Source: Synechococcus sp. ROS8604
Lineage (GTDB): Bacteria > Cyanobacteriota > Cyanobacteriia > PCC-6307 > Cyanobiaceae
Direction of reading: 5' to 3'
Assembly: GCF_014279655.1 (NCBI RefSeq)
Contig: NZ_CP047946.1
Coordinates: 1,240,001-1,304,000 of the forward strand
DNA: 64,000 nucleotides
The translations under genes were made by a program, and so were the position numbers. Below, in pieces: positions 37,721-47,363 of the stretch. The notes beneath the pieces are model-generated. The model was not told the DNA's origin and ran no database searches. It was given only the letters and a program-made list of their open reading frames with translations. Within the stretch, counting starts at the first letter, position 1, and each line of letters opens with the position of its first letter.

Positions 37721-40284
37721 ACACATCATCTTTCCCAGAGTTGCTCTCCCCAGCTGGGGATTGGAAGGCCTTGAGGGCGGCGGTCTCCAACGGTGCTGAT
37801 GCCGTTTATTTCGGGGTTGAGGCTTTCAATGCTCGTCTTCGGGCAGAGAACTTCCAGCTTGTTGAGCTGCCCGAGATCATGGCCTGGCTTCATGCCCGGG
37901 GGGTGAAGGGATTTCTCACGGTGAACGTCCTCCTCTTTGGCGATGAGTTGGAGCAAGCGGCCCCTCTGCTGTTGGCCGCAGATCGGGCTGGCGTTGATGC
38001 TCTGATTGTTCAGGACTTAGGGCTTTGCCTTCTTGCGAAAGCGCTTGTTCCCACGTTGTCTTTGCATGCATCCACCCAGATGTCGATCACCAGTGCTGCT
38101 GGTGTGGCGCAGGCAGCGGCAGCGGGCTGTGAGCGGGTTGTGCTGGCGAGGGAACTCGCCCTCCGCGATCTTGAGAGGCTGCAAAACCAACTGAAGGAGA
38201 GATCCCTTGCCATACCTCTCGAGGTGTTTGTGCACGGGGCCTTATGCGTGGCTTACTCCGGTCAGTGCCTCACCAGTGAATCCCTGGGCCAGCGCAGTGC
38301 CAATCGTGGTGAATGTGCACAAGCTTGCCGTTTGCCTTATGAATTGGTGGTGGATGGTGAATCGCTCGATCTCGGAGATCAACGCTATTTACTGTCTCCC
38401 CAGGATCTCGCCGCTTGGCCACTCCTGGCGGATTTGGTGAAGCTCGGAATCAGGAGTTTCAAGATCGAAGGTCGCCTCAAGGATCCCACCTATGTGGCGT
38501 CGGTCACGGATGCCTATCGCCGCAGTCTCGATGGCTTGGTCTGTGATCTTGCGGAGATTCAACGCCAGCTTGAGCTTGGTTTTTCCAGGGGCTTATCCAC
38601 TGGTTGGTTGCGGGGCATTGATCACCGTGCCCTCGTGCATGGTCGTTGGAGCAAGAAGCGTGGTCCGGTGATTGGTGAACTGGTTCGCGTCGAGTCAAAG
38701 GGATGGTTGGTGTTGCAGTGCACGGAGAGCCCTCGCAACGGTCAGGGTTTGGTTTTGGAAGCGACGGATCGTCAGGATGACCCTCTGACACCTCCGCGTG
38801 AAATTGGTGGACGGGTGATGGAGGTGAAGGCGATGGAGAGAGGGCTCGTTCGTTTGCGGATAGGACCTGGCCGTGTCGATCTATCCGGTCTGCGTTCAGG
38901 ATCCTCGGTCTGGCTCACCAGTGATCCGCAATGGCAAAGCACCTGGCAGCGTCGATCGGAACGCGTGGTGTCTCCGCTTGAACGGGGTCTTCACATTCGT
39001 GTGAGTGGGCAGATCGGTGAAGTTCTGGAGTTGGAGCTTATTGAACCTGTTTTGCCTGGTGGAGAATGCTGCAGCGTGACGAGTCAGGCCGTGTTGGAGC
39101 CTGCCCGTGATCACGGTTTAGATCGTGAGCGCTTGGTCGCTCAGCTTGGGCGTTTGGGTGGCACGGGCTGGTGTCTTGAGCATCTGGAAACCAACCTGGG
39201 ATCGGGGTTGTTTCTTCCCGTTGCTGAGCTGAACAGGATGCGCCGCTCGTTGTTGCAGCAGATGGCTGATGGCGGCCTCACGGCAGCCTTTCAACAGGTG
39301 GGGCTGGAGGCGTCTTCGGAGCGGGTGGACCCTCAGCCCATCGTTGCGGCAACACTCGAGCGCTTGGCTGATTGGCGGGACTCAGCACAGCCGCAGTCCA
39401 AGTCGCCGTCGTTGGTTGTGCTCGTTCGAAGCCTGGAGCAGTTGCGTGCTCTTCAAGACATGGGCGATGGACCGATGACCTCGGTTATTGCCGATCTAGA
39501 GCATCCGAAGGATCTCAAAGAAGCTGTGGCGATAGGCCGTGGCTGCTGGCCTGATGGAATTTGGTTGGCCGGACCTCGCATCACCAGGCCTGGTGAACGC
39601 TGGATGTTGGAACCGCTTCTGAAAGCGAAAGCGGATGGATATCTCGTACGCAACGCGGATCAGTTGGAGCTACTCACGGGCCAGGCTCCCTGTGCTGGAG
39701 ACTTCACGTTGAATGTCGCAAACCCGCTCAGCTTGCTTTGGTTCCTGGAGACCTGGGGACTGGATCGGGTCACAGCCAGTTGTGATTTGAACCTCAGCCA
39801 ATTGCTTGATTTGGTGCAGGCATCTCCACCCGAACGGATCGAAGTGGTGTTGCATCAACACATGCCGCTCTTTCATATGGAGCATTGCTTGTTCTGTTCG
39901 TTCCTCTCGGAGGGCCACGATCACACCGATTGCGGCAGGCCCTGTGAGCAGCACACCGTGATGCTGAGAGATCGGAGTGGCGTTGAGCATCCGCTGAAAG
40001 CGGATCTTGGCTGTCGCAACACGTTGTTTAATGGCAAGCCGCAGACGGGAGTTGAGGCGCTATCGGCCTTGCGTCATGCAGGGATTCATCGCTATCGATT
40101 GGATCTTCTCGATGAAGGGGCCGAGGCCACGTTGCGGCGGGTCCAGCTGTACAGCGAAACTATTTTAGGACGTACTCTCTCAGCTGACGTTTGGAGGCGC
40201 GAGCAAATCGATCACAAACTCGGCGTCACGCGTGGCAGTTTGCGCATCGGTCGAGAAAATCAAGCGTTGCAAGTCTCATGTTGA
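37717..40284 (+). CDS. U32 family peptidase-like protein
   Basis: An 855-residue cytosolic protein of the U32 family, with the family start ELLSPAGDWKALRAAVSNGA followed by ADAVYFGVEAFNAR, HGALCVAYSGQCLTS (about 170-184) and RGECAQACRLPY. The C-terminal half has further Cys-rich segments (HCLFCSFLSEG, DCGRPCEQH). Characterised bacterial U32 proteins act in hydroxylation of tRNA or rRNA bases, with Cys clusters that may bind Fe-S. A DUF3656-type region follows the U32 core. The exact target is not known here. Starts at TTG 37717, overlapping the upstream stop. Confidence 0.88.
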   Translation: MNTSSFPELLSPAGDWKALRAAVSNGADAVYFGVEAFNARLRAENFQLVELPEIMAWLHARGVKGFLTVNVLLFGDELEQAAPLLLAADRAGVDALIVQDLGLCLLAKALVPTLSLHASTQMSITSAAGVAQAAAAGCERVVLARELALRDLERLQNQLKERSLAIPLEVFVHGALCVAYSGQCLTSESLGQRSANRGECAQACRLPYELVVDGESLDLGDQRYLLSPQDLAAWPLLADLVKLGIRSFKIEGRLKDPTYVASVTDAYRRSLDGLVCDLAEIQRQLELGFSRGLSTGWLRGIDHRALVHGRWSKKRGPVIGELVRVESKGWLVLQCTESPRNGQGLVLEATDRQDDPLTPPREIGGRVMEVKAMERGLVRLRIGPGRVDLSGLRSGSSVWLTSDPQWQSTWQRRSERVVSPLERGLHIRVSGQIGEVLELELIEPVLPGGECCSVTSQAVLEPARDHGLDRERLVAQLGRLGGTGWCLEHLETNLGSGLFLPVAELNRMRRSLLQQMADGGLTAAFQQVGLEASSERVDPQPIVAATLERLADWRDSAQPQSKSPSLVVLVRSLEQLRALQDMGDGPMTSVIADLEHPKDLKEAVAIGRGCWPDGIWLAGPRITRPGERWMLEPLLKAKADGYLVRNADQLELLTGQAPCAGDFTLNVANPLSLLWFLETWGLDRVTASCDLNLSQLLDLVQASPPERIEVVLHQHMPLFHMEHCLFCSFLSEGHDHTDCGRPCEQHTVMLRDRSGVEHPLKADLGCRNTLFNGKPQTGVEALSALRHAGIHRYRLDLLDEGAEATLRRVQLYSETILGRTLSADVWRREQIDHKLGVTRGSLRIGRENQALQVSC

Positions 40285-40348
40285 GATAGCATGTCGCGGC
40301 TGCGCCTGCTGGCGTTCCAAAGTTTCCCCTAATAACGTTACGGACCTC

Positions 40349-42151
40349 ATGAGCGCCCCGAACAAGGCGATTCGCAATATAGCGATCATCGCCCACGTGG
40401 ATCACGGCAAAACCACTCTGGTGGATGCCCTGCTCAGCCAGTCCGGAATCTTTCGCGACAACGAGGCCGTTCCAACATGCGTTCTTGATTCCAACGATTT
40501 GGAGCGGGAGCGCGGAATTACGATCCTTTCGAAAAATACTGCGGTCACCTATAACGACACGAGAATCAATATTGTTGATACCCCTGGCCACGCTGATTTC
40601 GGGGGCGAAGTCGAGCGTGTGCTCGGCATGGTGGATGGATGTTTGCTGATCGTTGATGCAAACGAGGGGCCCATGCCCCAAACCCGTTTTGTGCTTAAAA
40701 AAGCCCTCGAGCAGGGTTTAAGACCGATTGTGTTCGTCAACAAGATTGACCGTGCACGTGTCGACCCAGAAACGGCTGTCGATAAGGTTCTTGATCTCTT
40801 TCTAGAGCTTGGTGCTGACGACGATCAGTGTGATTTCCCTTATTTGTTCGGGAGTGGTTTGGGTGGCTTCTCGAAGCCCGATATGAAAACAGAGAGCGAC
40901 AATATGCGTCCTCTCTTTGATGCAATTTTGCGTCATGTTCCGCCTCCAGTAGGAGATCCTGAGAAGCCTCTACAGCTTCAAATCACGACTCTTGATTATT
41001 CCGATTTCCTTGGTCGGATCATCATTGGTCGCGTTCATAATGGTGTTATTAAACAGGGGCAAAGAGCTACGCTCATTAAAGATGACGGCAGCGTCAAAAA
41101 AGGTCGTATCAGTAAGCTTTTGGGCTTCGAGGGTCTTCAAAGAGTCGATATCGAAGAGGCATCTGCTGGCGATCTTGTGGCAGTGGCTGGTTTTGATGAT
41201 GTCAACATCGGCGAAACGATTGCTTGCCCTGATGAGCCAAAAGCTTTACCGCTCATCAAGGTTGATGAACCCACCCTGCAAATGACCTTTGTGGTCAATG
41301 ATTCACCTTTCGCGGGGAAAGAAGGCAAGTTTGTGACCAGTCGCCAGCTTCGCGATCGCTTGCAGCGCGAACTGCTCACCAATGTGGCGTTACGGGTTGA
41401 AGATACGGATTCCCCAGATCGTTTTGCTGTGAGTGGGAGGGGGGAACTTCACCTCGGCATCTTGATTGAGACGATGCGACGCGAGGGCTATGAGTTTCAA
41501 GTGTCTCAGCCTCAAGTGATCTTCCGCACCATTGATGGAACTCCCTGTGAACCTGTGGAAACACTGGTGATGGATGTTCCTGAAGCTGCCGTTGGTTCCT
41601 GTATCGAGAAGCTCGGAACGCGCAAAGCTGAGATGCAGAACATGGAAACAGGCGCTGACAACCGCACGCAACTCGAATTTGTGGTTCCGTCGCGGGGGCT
41701 GATTGGTTTCCGCGGTGAATTCATTCGCGCTACTCGCGGAGAAGGAATCATGAGCCATTCATTTTTCGAATATCGCCCGATGCAGGGTGAGTTCGATACG
41801 CGAAGGAACGGTGTTTTGATTGCATTTGAAGAAGGCACAGCTACTTTCTATGCTCTTAAAGGAGCGGAAGATCGTGGCCAATTCTTTATTACTCCAGGCA
41901 CTAAGGTTTATAAGGGAATGATCATTGGTGAGAACACCCGTCAGCAAGATATGGAAATTAATATCTGCAAGGCAAAGCAAGTTACCAACATTCGTTCTGC
42001 TGGAGCAGATGTTTTAGACACATTGCAGTCACCGATTCAGATGACGCTCGAGCGGGCTCTGGAATACATCGGTCCTGATGAAATGCTGGAAGTCACTCCT
42101 GAATCCATGCGGTTAAGGAAATTACCAGCCAAAAAAATGGCTAAGCGTTGA
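40349..42151 (+). CDS. typA: GTP-binding protein TypA/BipA
   Basis: A ribosome-associated translational GTPase involved in stress responses and 50S assembly. 600 residues starting at ATG 40349: G1 AHVDHGKTT, switch [17 protein letters not shown]4 NKIDR, then EF-G-like domains and the TypA-specific C-terminal domain with [12 protein letters not shown] and [10 protein letters not shown]. An upstream in-frame extension is rejected because it overlaps the U32 gene. It couples to the DUF309 gene by a four-base overlap. Confidence 0.96.
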   Translation: MSAPNKAIRNIAIIAHVDHGKTTLVDALLSQSGIFRDNEAVPTCVLDSNDLERERGITILSKNTAVTYNDTRINIVDTPGHADFGGEVERVLGMVDGCLLIVDANEGPMPQTRFVLKKALEQGLRPIVFVNKIDRARVDPETAVDKVLDLFLELGADDDQCDFPYLFGSGLGGFSKPDMKTESDNMRPLFDAILRHVPPPVGDPEKPLQLQITTLDYSDFLGRIIIGRVHNGVIKQGQRATLIKDDGSVKKGRISKLLGFEGLQRVDIEEASAGDLVAVAGFDDVNIGETIACPDEPKALPLIKVDEPTLQMTFVVNDSPFAGKEGKFVTSRQLRDRLQRELLTNVALRVEDTDSPDRFAVSGRGELHLGILIETMRREGYEFQVSQPQVIFRTIDGTPCEPVETLVMDVPEAAVGSCIEKLGTRKAEMQNMETGADNRTQLEFVVPSRGLIGFRGEFIRATRGEGIMSHSFFEYRPMQGEFDTRRNGVLIAFEEGTATFYALKGAEDRGQFFITPGTKVYKGMIIGENTRQQDMEINICKAKQVTNIRSAGADVLDTLQSPIQMTLERALEYIGPDEMLEVTPESMRLRKLPAKKMAKR

Positions 42152-42507
42152 GCGCTCGCTTAGATCCCCGATTCCAGCAGGCCGTCGATCTTTTTAATCG
42201 ACGTGCCTGGTATGAGACGCATGATGCTTTTGAGGAGATTTGGCATGAAACGGCAGGACCGGAACGTCGATTGCTCCAAGGAATTCTGCAAATCGCAGTT
42301 GCTCACGTTCATTTAGAACGGGGCAACCTCAAGGGAGCAACAATTTTGTTGGGTGAAGGAGTAGGACGTCTTTCTTCCGCCCAACCAGGTGATCTTGGGC
42401 TCGATTTACCCTCGGTTCGAGATCAGGCCCGTTTGAGGCTTGAAGCGTTGCAACATGAGACTGATCCTGTCGTACTTCCAGTACCTGAGTTGCGTGACCA
42501 CTCCTGA
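42148..42507 (+). CDS. DUF309 family protein
   Basis: A 119-residue all-helical protein of the DUF309 family. The family signature is clear: FNRRAWYETHDAFEEIWHE followed by GPERRLLQGILQIAVAHVHL. The conserved His and Glu residues resemble a small hydrolase or binding site, but no function is established. Starts at TTG 42148, overlapping the typA stop. Confidence 0.87.
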   Translation: MSARLDPRFQQAVDLFNRRAWYETHDAFEEIWHETAGPERRLLQGILQIAVAHVHLERGNLKGATILLGEGVGRLSSAQPGDLGLDLPSVRDQARLRLEALQHETDPVVLPVPELRDHS

Positions 42508-42546
42508 GTTTCTAGGTACATTGGCTTTGATGATGAGGGTGCTCTG

Positions 42547-42999
42547 ATGGTCTTCCGTTCCCTCGCAGTTGCAATGAACAATCGGATTGGCAATCTCGTA
42601 TCCGCTGCTGCCCTGTTGGTGTTTGCTTGTTCTGTGCTCCCTGTGAGTGCTCAGACAGCAGAAGCAGAAGACAGTTTGATCACGATTGAATCGGATACGC
42701 AAAGCGCCGACAACATCACAGGTGTCGTGACAGCCCTGGGTAATGTTCGGATTGTTTATCCCTCTCGAGGGATGGTGGCAACGTCCCGTCAGGCGCAGTA
42801 TTTCAGCCGGGAAGCGTTGCTGGTTTTAAGCGGAGATGTGGATGTGGTGCAGGAGGATGGAAATAGTATTCGCGCTGAACGGGTTACTTACAACCTTGAC
42901 GATGAACGTGCTCTGGCGAAACCAATGCCGGGTCAGCAAGTGCAGTCCACCCTCTTGTTAAAGCAGAGTCCCTCCTCGCAGACTCCCTTAACGCCATGA
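42547..42999 (+). CDS. LptA/OstA-like LPS transport protein
   Basis: A 150-residue periplasmic protein with a signal peptide (hydrophobic core AAALLVFACSVLPVSA, residues about 20-35) and an OstA-type beta fold: ITIESDTQSADNITGVVTAL, GNVRIVYPSRGMVATSRQAQY and a second SGDVDVV repeat. It should bind lipopolysaccharide in transit to the outer membrane. It overlaps lptB by four bases and is followed by the permease, forming an LPS export operon. MNNRIGN at 42574 is an alternative start. Confidence 0.85.
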   Translation: MVFRSLAVAMNNRIGNLVSAAALLVFACSVLPVSAQTAEAEDSLITIESDTQSADNITGVVTALGNVRIVYPSRGMVATSRQAQYFSREALLVLSGDVDVVQEDGNSIRAERVTYNLDDERALAKPMPGQQVQSTLLLKQSPSSQTPLTP

Positions 43000-43724
43000 G
43001 TTTGAGTCTTGAGCAGGTCACTCTGACCCTGGGTGGCCGAACGTTAGTCCGCTCCCTTTCACTGACTTTGAAGCCTGGTGAAGTGATTGGCTTGCTTGGA
43101 CCCAATGGGGCAGGCAAAACCACAAGCTTCAATTTAGTGATTGGATTGTTGCGTCCTGATAGCGGTCAAGTTCTTCTGGATGGGCATCCCGTCGCGGACT
43201 TGCCGATGCCCCAAAGGGCTCGTCTTGGCATTGGCTACCTGCCGCAGGAACCCAGTGTGTTTCGCCAATTGACCGTTCAAGAAAACCTTGAACTTGTGTT
43301 AGTTCAAAGCGGACTTTCTAAGGCCGATAGTCGTCAACGTCTCCATCAATTAATCGAGGACTTTCATCTCGAGTCTTTCATCCATCGTTGTGGGTACCAG
43401 CTTTCGGGTGGTGAACGCAGGCGTTGTGAAGTCGCCCGTGCCCTTGCCGTTGGTTTAGAAGGTCCGCGCTATCTACTTCTTGATGAACCCTTCGCGGGGG
43501 TGGATCCACTGGCTGTAGCTGATCTGCAACAAATGATCCACGGGCTGCGCGAACGCGGAATGGGCATCCTTATTACCGACCATAACGTTCGAGAAACTCT
43601 TGCTATTACGGATCGGGCCTACATTTTGACGGAAGGAAGCATCCTTGCTTCCGGCCGCTCTGATGAAGTGGCGCATGACCCACTCGTACGCCGTCATTAT
43701 CTTGGGGAGGATTTTCAGCTTTGA
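42996..43724 (+). CDS. lptB: LPS export ABC transporter ATPase LptB
   Basis: The ATPase driving LPS extraction from the inner membrane. 242 residues: Walker A GPNGAGKTT (about 35-43), Q-loop LPQEPSVFRQL, signature LSGGERRR (about 136-143), Walker B LLLDEPFAGVDP and H-loop ITDHNVRETL. The IGYLPQEPS and RARLGIG pattern is LptB-specific. Four-base overlaps with genes on both sides show an operon. Confidence 0.95.
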   Translation: MSLSLEQVTLTLGGRTLVRSLSLTLKPGEVIGLLGPNGAGKTTSFNLVIGLLRPDSGQVLLDGHPVADLPMPQRARLGIGYLPQEPSVFRQLTVQENLELVLVQSGLSKADSRQRLHQLIEDFHLESFIHRCGYQLSGGERRRCEVARALAVGLEGPRYLLLDEPFAGVDPLAVADLQQMIHGLRERGMGILITDHNVRETLAITDRAYILTEGSILASGRSDEVAHDPLVRRHYLGEDFQL

Positions 43725-44899
43725 ATAATCATATTTTGATAGATGTCCAACATAAAATTCGCAAGCTTATTCATCGAATTCCATTGCTTGATCGGTGGCT
43801 TCTTGGTGAGCTCATTGGCCCATTATTGTTTGGTCTCACATTATTTACGGTCGTATCCCTATCCGTAGGGGTGATGTTTGATCTGGTTCGCAAGATTGTT
43901 GAATCGAATCTCCCATGGACGATTGCCGTACAGGTGCTGTTGCTGAAGTTGCCCAGTTTTTTGGTGATTTCTTTCCCAATGGCGACGTTGATTGCATCGC
44001 TGCTTGCCTATAGCCGACTTTCTGCCAATAGCGAGCTGACGGCACTACGAAGTGTTGGCGTTACAGCGAGTCGCATGATTGCACCTGCGATTGCCTTGGC
44101 ACTGTTGATGACAGGCCTTTCGTTTGTTTTCAACGATGTCATCGTGCCTCGTACGAATCGCTCTGCTGAATTCACATTGCAACGTGCCCTGGGTCAAGCG
44201 ATTGCTGCTGAGAAGGGAGAAGACATCATCTACTCCCGTTTTGGACGAGTCACTGGTCCTGATGGAGATGTAGGTAAAGGTTTAACCCAATTATTTTATG
44301 CAACTAAGTTTATAGACGGAAAGATGATTGGCGTCACTGTTTTAGATTTTTCGCGATTTGGATTTACTCAGATGCTTGTTGCTGACCATGCAAATTGGAA
44401 CGAGTCTCAGGCTAAGTGGGAGTTTAATGACGGCAAAATTCTTACTCTGACTCCATCTGGTAGTACAACATCAGCGGATTTCGATCGATATTTCTATCCA
44501 CTGAGCCCTGCGCCGTTACGGATCGCGAAATTGCCTAAAGATGCCAACAATATGACCGTGTCGGAAGCCATTGAAGCTGAACAACTGCTCTCTGATGCGG
44601 GGGACCGCAAAGAAGCACGCAGGCTAAGGGTTCGAATCCAGGAGAAATTTACTGTTCCGATGGCCTGTTTGGTGTTTGGTTTGATTGGTTCAAGTCTTGG
44701 TGCCAAGCCCAACAGCAGAACCAGTCGGAGTCAGGGATTTGGTATCAGCGTCGTTCTGATTTTTGTTTACTACGTTTTGAGTTTCAGTTTCAGTTCCCTC
44801 GGTGTGAAAGGCACCTTGCCTCCCCCCCTAGCCGCTTGGGTGCCTGTTTTGATTTGTCTTGCTGGTGGTGGAGTGTTGTTGCGGCAGGCCAGCCGGTAA
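43721..44899 (+). CDS. LptF/LptG-type (YjgP/YjgQ) LPS permease
   Basis: A 392-residue inner-membrane permease of the YjgP/YjgQ family. Three N-terminal helices (about 28-125) include LSVGVMFDLVRKIVESNLP and the SANSELTALRSVGV coupling segment. A periplasmic beta domain (about 140-290) and three C-terminal helices follow. Only one such gene is visible, as usual in cyanobacteria, so it may work as a homodimer with LptB. Confidence 0.92.
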   Translation: MNNHILIDVQHKIRKLIHRIPLLDRWLLGELIGPLLFGLTLFTVVSLSVGVMFDLVRKIVESNLPWTIAVQVLLLKLPSFLVISFPMATLIASLLAYSRLSANSELTALRSVGVTASRMIAPAIALALLMTGLSFVFNDVIVPRTNRSAEFTLQRALGQAIAAEKGEDIIYSRFGRVTGPDGDVGKGLTQLFYATKFIDGKMIGVTVLDFSRFGFTQMLVADHANWNESQAKWEFNDGKILTLTPSGSTTSADFDRYFYPLSPAPLRIAKLPKDANNMTVSEAIEAEQLLSDAGDRKEARRLRVRIQEKFTVPMACLVFGLIGSSLGAKPNSRTSRSQGFGISVVLIFVYYVLSFSFSSLGVKGTLPPPLAAWVPVLICLAGGGVLLRQASR

Positions 44900-44932
44900 C
44901 CAAACACGTCAGAATCAGGTTGTTTCGTGGTG

Positions 44933-45889
44933 ATGGCGTTCATGGAGTTGGCTGGGATTGATCCGGTGCTTGGCCTGGGATTGTTTTCTTTCGGTCTGTT
45001 GCTGTTGGCCCTGCCGCTCGCCTTCTGGAAAGTGAGCTCTGAACAGACGTCTGGCCTCGTCACGTTGCTGATTGCCACTGCCAACCTGGCATTAACGGCT
45101 CAACTGGTCCTGCGTTGGTGGCAATCGGGACATTTCCCGATCAGCAACCTCTACGAATCACTTTGCTTCTTGGCCTGGGCCTGCACGCTCACTCAATTGC
45201 TGGTGGAGAGAACTTGGCCTACGCCGATTGTCGCTGCAGCCGCGACTCCGATGGGTTTGGGGTGTATCGCGTTTGCCAGCTTTGCGCTTCCTGACCAGTT
45301 GCAAGAAGCGTCTCCGCTCGTTCCAGCGCTGCGATCCAGTTGGCTGGTCATGCACGTGAGCGTGATTATGGTGAGTTATGCCGCCCTTTTGGTGGGCTCA
45401 CTGTTATCAGTGGCTGTTTTGCTGACCGACCGTGGTCATGCTTTGCAACTGCGCAGCAGCTCGATAGGAAGTGGAGGGTATCGACGTGCTGCGCTTGCGA
45501 CTCCCCTCGGCAGCGTGGGTGACCCTGAAGGAACCACGTCTTCCATTGAGCTCTCATCGGTTCAGTTCACTCGGAACGAACGTTTGGACAGCCTCAGCTA
45601 CCGCACGATTACGGTTGGCTTTCTCCTGCTCACCGTTGGCATCATTAGCGGGGCTGTGTGGGCCAATGAGGCCTGGGGCAGCTACTGGAGCTGGGATCCC
45701 AAGGAAACCTGGGCACTCATTTGCTGGCTTGTGTATGCCGCTTATCTGCATACGCGCTTAAGCAGAGGCTGGCAGGGAAGGCGTCCGGCATTCGTAGCGA
45801 GTGCAGGGTTGGTTGTGATTGGCGTTTGTTATATCGGCGTGAATCTTCTGGGTATTGGTCTCCATAGTTATGGCTGGTTCTTTGGATAA
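44933..45889 (+). CDS. ccsA: Cytochrome c biogenesis protein CcsA
   Basis: A thylakoid-membrane haem lyase subunit of System II cytochrome c maturation, partner of Ccs1/CcsB. 318 residues with about eight transmembrane helices, the conserved [11 protein letters not shown] segment, and the haem-handling WWD motif [16 protein letters not shown] near residue 242, flanked by His residues. Tandem GTG codons precede the chosen ATG. A poorly conserved loop (about 165-210) separates the halves. Confidence 0.94.
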   Translation: MAFMELAGIDPVLGLGLFSFGLLLLALPLAFWKVSSEQTSGLVTLLIATANLALTAQLVLRWWQSGHFPISNLYESLCFLAWACTLTQLLVERTWPTPIVAAAATPMGLGCIAFASFALPDQLQEASPLVPALRSSWLVMHVSVIMVSYAALLVGSLLSVAVLLTDRGHALQLRSSSIGSGGYRRAALATPLGSVGDPEGTTSSIELSSVQFTRNERLDSLSYRTITVGFLLLTVGIISGAVWANEAWGSYWSWDPKETWALICWLVYAAYLHTRLSRGWQGRRPAFVASAGLVVIGVCYIGVNLLGIGLHSYGWFFG

Positions 45890-46028
45890 AAGGTTTTCGT
45901 TGGGTTTTGAGTTGTGATCGCTTAGAAGAGGACCATTTAGACCATTTGGTATGTGTGCCATGTACGGCGATAAAGGCAAGTTCTTTCTCTATCTTTCAAT
46001 TATCTCTCCAATAGACTGAGAGCAAACT

Positions 46029-46072
46029 CCTCAAATGGGAAACAACTAGTTACCTCGCTCACCCATTTGAGG
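46029..46072 (+). ncRNA. Possible Yfr2-like small RNA hairpin
   Basis: CCTCAAATGGG (46029-46039) pairs perfectly with CCCATTTGAGG (46062-46072). The 5' edge of the loop reads GGGAAACAACTAGTTACC, containing the GGAAACA word known as the conserved loop element of Yfr2-family RNAs of picocyanobacteria. No clear terminator follows, and the true ends are unknown. It is a pattern match only. Confidence 0.33.
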
Positions 46073-46175
46073 GAAAGCATGGCAGGTACCAGATGAGTCA
46101 GTGAATGCTTCAACGTTTTGGTAGAACACGGTTAGAGATTGAATGGACTAGGATGGCTTTCCGCTCTTTTACAAA

Positions 46176-46277
46176 ATGGAACAACAGAGATACCAACCAT
46201 TTGACATTGATAAAGCTCCAGACAAGGTCTTCTTGATTGGAAGTTCGTTCATTGTGCTCTTTCTGTTTCTCCTGTGA
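46176..46277 (+). CDS. Candidate 33-residue single-span membrane peptide
   Basis: ATG 46176 to TGA 46275. A polar charged first half (QQRYQPFDIDKAPDK) is followed by one hydrophobic segment of about 17 residues (VFLIGSSFIVLFLFLL) to the end. This is the shape of tiny photosynthetic or stress membrane peptides. No good ribosome site is close to the start. No family is recognised. Confidence 0.33.
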   Translation: MEQQRYQPFDIDKAPDKVFLIGSSFIVLFLFLL

Positions 46278-46422
46278 TCTGAGCTTCCGTCTAACCAGTG
46301 GCTGACCTCCACCTTGAAGCAATCTGGGCTAGAAGTAGACCTGATACGTATGTATATAGTGCGACTATGAGGAATGAATTGCATATGCTTGTAACATCTG
46401 TCGCCGCAGCATCGATTGAGCA

Positions 46423-46709
46423 ATGCTCGCAAAAGCTTTGCTTATAACGTTTGTACTGCTGCCAACTTCGCTAGCAAGTGCTGATGAAGCTTTTGCTGAT
46501 GATTTCAGTATTTTTCTGGCTTAATGTTGATGATATCGTATTCATATTGATCGCTACAAAGAAAGGCTGGCTGTGCCTTCCAGCCTGAATTCCCAACTGG
46601 AACCTTCCATTCTTTTGTTGCAGCTGTCTGCGGAGACCCTGGCAAGGGTTGTCAAGGTCACAGTATGAAATGCACACATTTGTTGCCTCGGGCGCAAATC
46701 AACTGTTAG
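46423..46709 (+). pseudogene. Possible broken gene for a small Cys-rich secreted protein
   Basis: A 33-codon ORF at 46423-46524 encodes a good signal peptide (LLITFVLLPTSLASA, then an acidic segment). About 30 bases after its stop another frame (46551-46709) encodes a Cys-rich stretch (AGCAFQPEF, VCGDPGKGC, MKC). Together they look like one exported protein separated by a stop and a frameshift. Homology is unproven. Confidence 0.27.
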
Positions 46710-46798
46710 TTTTGATACCAGGACAATTAATCGTCATATTCATTTAATCCATTCGATGGAATATACAGTTAGTATCTAATTGTTCTTGTTGACTCATC

Positions 46799-46993
46799 AT
46801 GACGGACATCACCGATAAGTACGAAAAGTTCAAAGTTCCCTACAGCACGAACGAAAAGCATTCTGCTGACGAGTTTGATCCCAAGGAAAATGGTGGCTTA
46901 GACAATCCAGCTAATCGTCACAAAGACAAAGTGTTGGATGATATCTGTGATACCCACCCCGGTTCACCAATGTGCAAAGTGTTTGATTGCTGA
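46799..46993 (+). CDS. Small protein with a CP12-like C-terminal cysteine loop
   Basis: A 64-residue hydrophilic, probably disordered protein. Its end, ICDTHPGSPMCKVFDC, matches the C-terminal motif of CP12 (two cysteines separated by eight residues with a central Pro, followed by a V-[YF]-D-like end). In CP12 that loop inserts into GAPDH under oxidising conditions and links it to phosphoribulokinase. The N-terminal CP12 cysteine pair and the central AWD-VEEL signature are absent, so only the GAPDH-binding part would be shared. A strong terminator follows. Confidence 0.7.
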   Translation: MTDITDKYEKFKVPYSTNEKHSADEFDPKENGGLDNPANRHKDKVLDDICDTHPGSPMCKVFDC

Positions 46994-47024
46994 TAAACTC
47001 AGCTGATTCATCGAGTTTTAACAA

Positions 47025-47069
47025 GGCGCTGCGAGGCAAGAGATGATCTCTAGCTTCGCAGCTTTTTTA
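47025..47069 (+). terminator. Intrinsic terminator
   Basis: The outer stem GCTGCGA (47028-47034) pairs with TCGCAGC (47056-47062). An inner AGAGAT/ATCTCT stem sits inside, and the structure is followed by TTTTTT. It terminates the CP12-like gene. Confidence 0.8.
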
Positions 47070-47363
47070 TGGCCAAAACGTTGTTTCATTCACCTGATTT
47101 GATGATTTATTGATCGTTCACGATTGGTGCGTTGTCATAGGTCCGTCTTGGTTGATCCTGGTTTCCTTTTCTGGCATCGAGGAAAGCATGCCGGCGCTGG
47201 CTCGTACAGCCGTTTGCCTTTGAGCTTTCTCGACTTTGAGCTCTTGATTTTGAGATCAGTGCCCTGATGAGCCTTGGCCCTTTAGGTTTTCTTTACATTT
47301 CGCTATGCAGAGTGGCATTTATTTTTTGTTTGGGTTAGAGCTGTAGAAGATAGGGCTTAAATC
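47070..47363. other. Intergenic stretch, nothing supported
   Basis: About 290 bases between a terminator and the DUF3104 gene. It presumably holds the promoter of the latter. No ORF or repeat of note is seen. Confidence 0.4.

Larger units (their letters stand above)
45890..46798. other. Gene-poor stretch with candidate small RNA and tiny ORFs
   Basis: About 900 AT-rich bases. It holds an 11-bp perfect stem (46029-46072) with a GGGAAACA loop, a possible 33-residue membrane peptide (46176-46277) and a possible broken secreted peptide (46423-46709), each listed separately. Minus-strand ORFs here (46110-46322, 46169-46432, 46471-46677) show no recognisable features. Confidence 0.5.
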
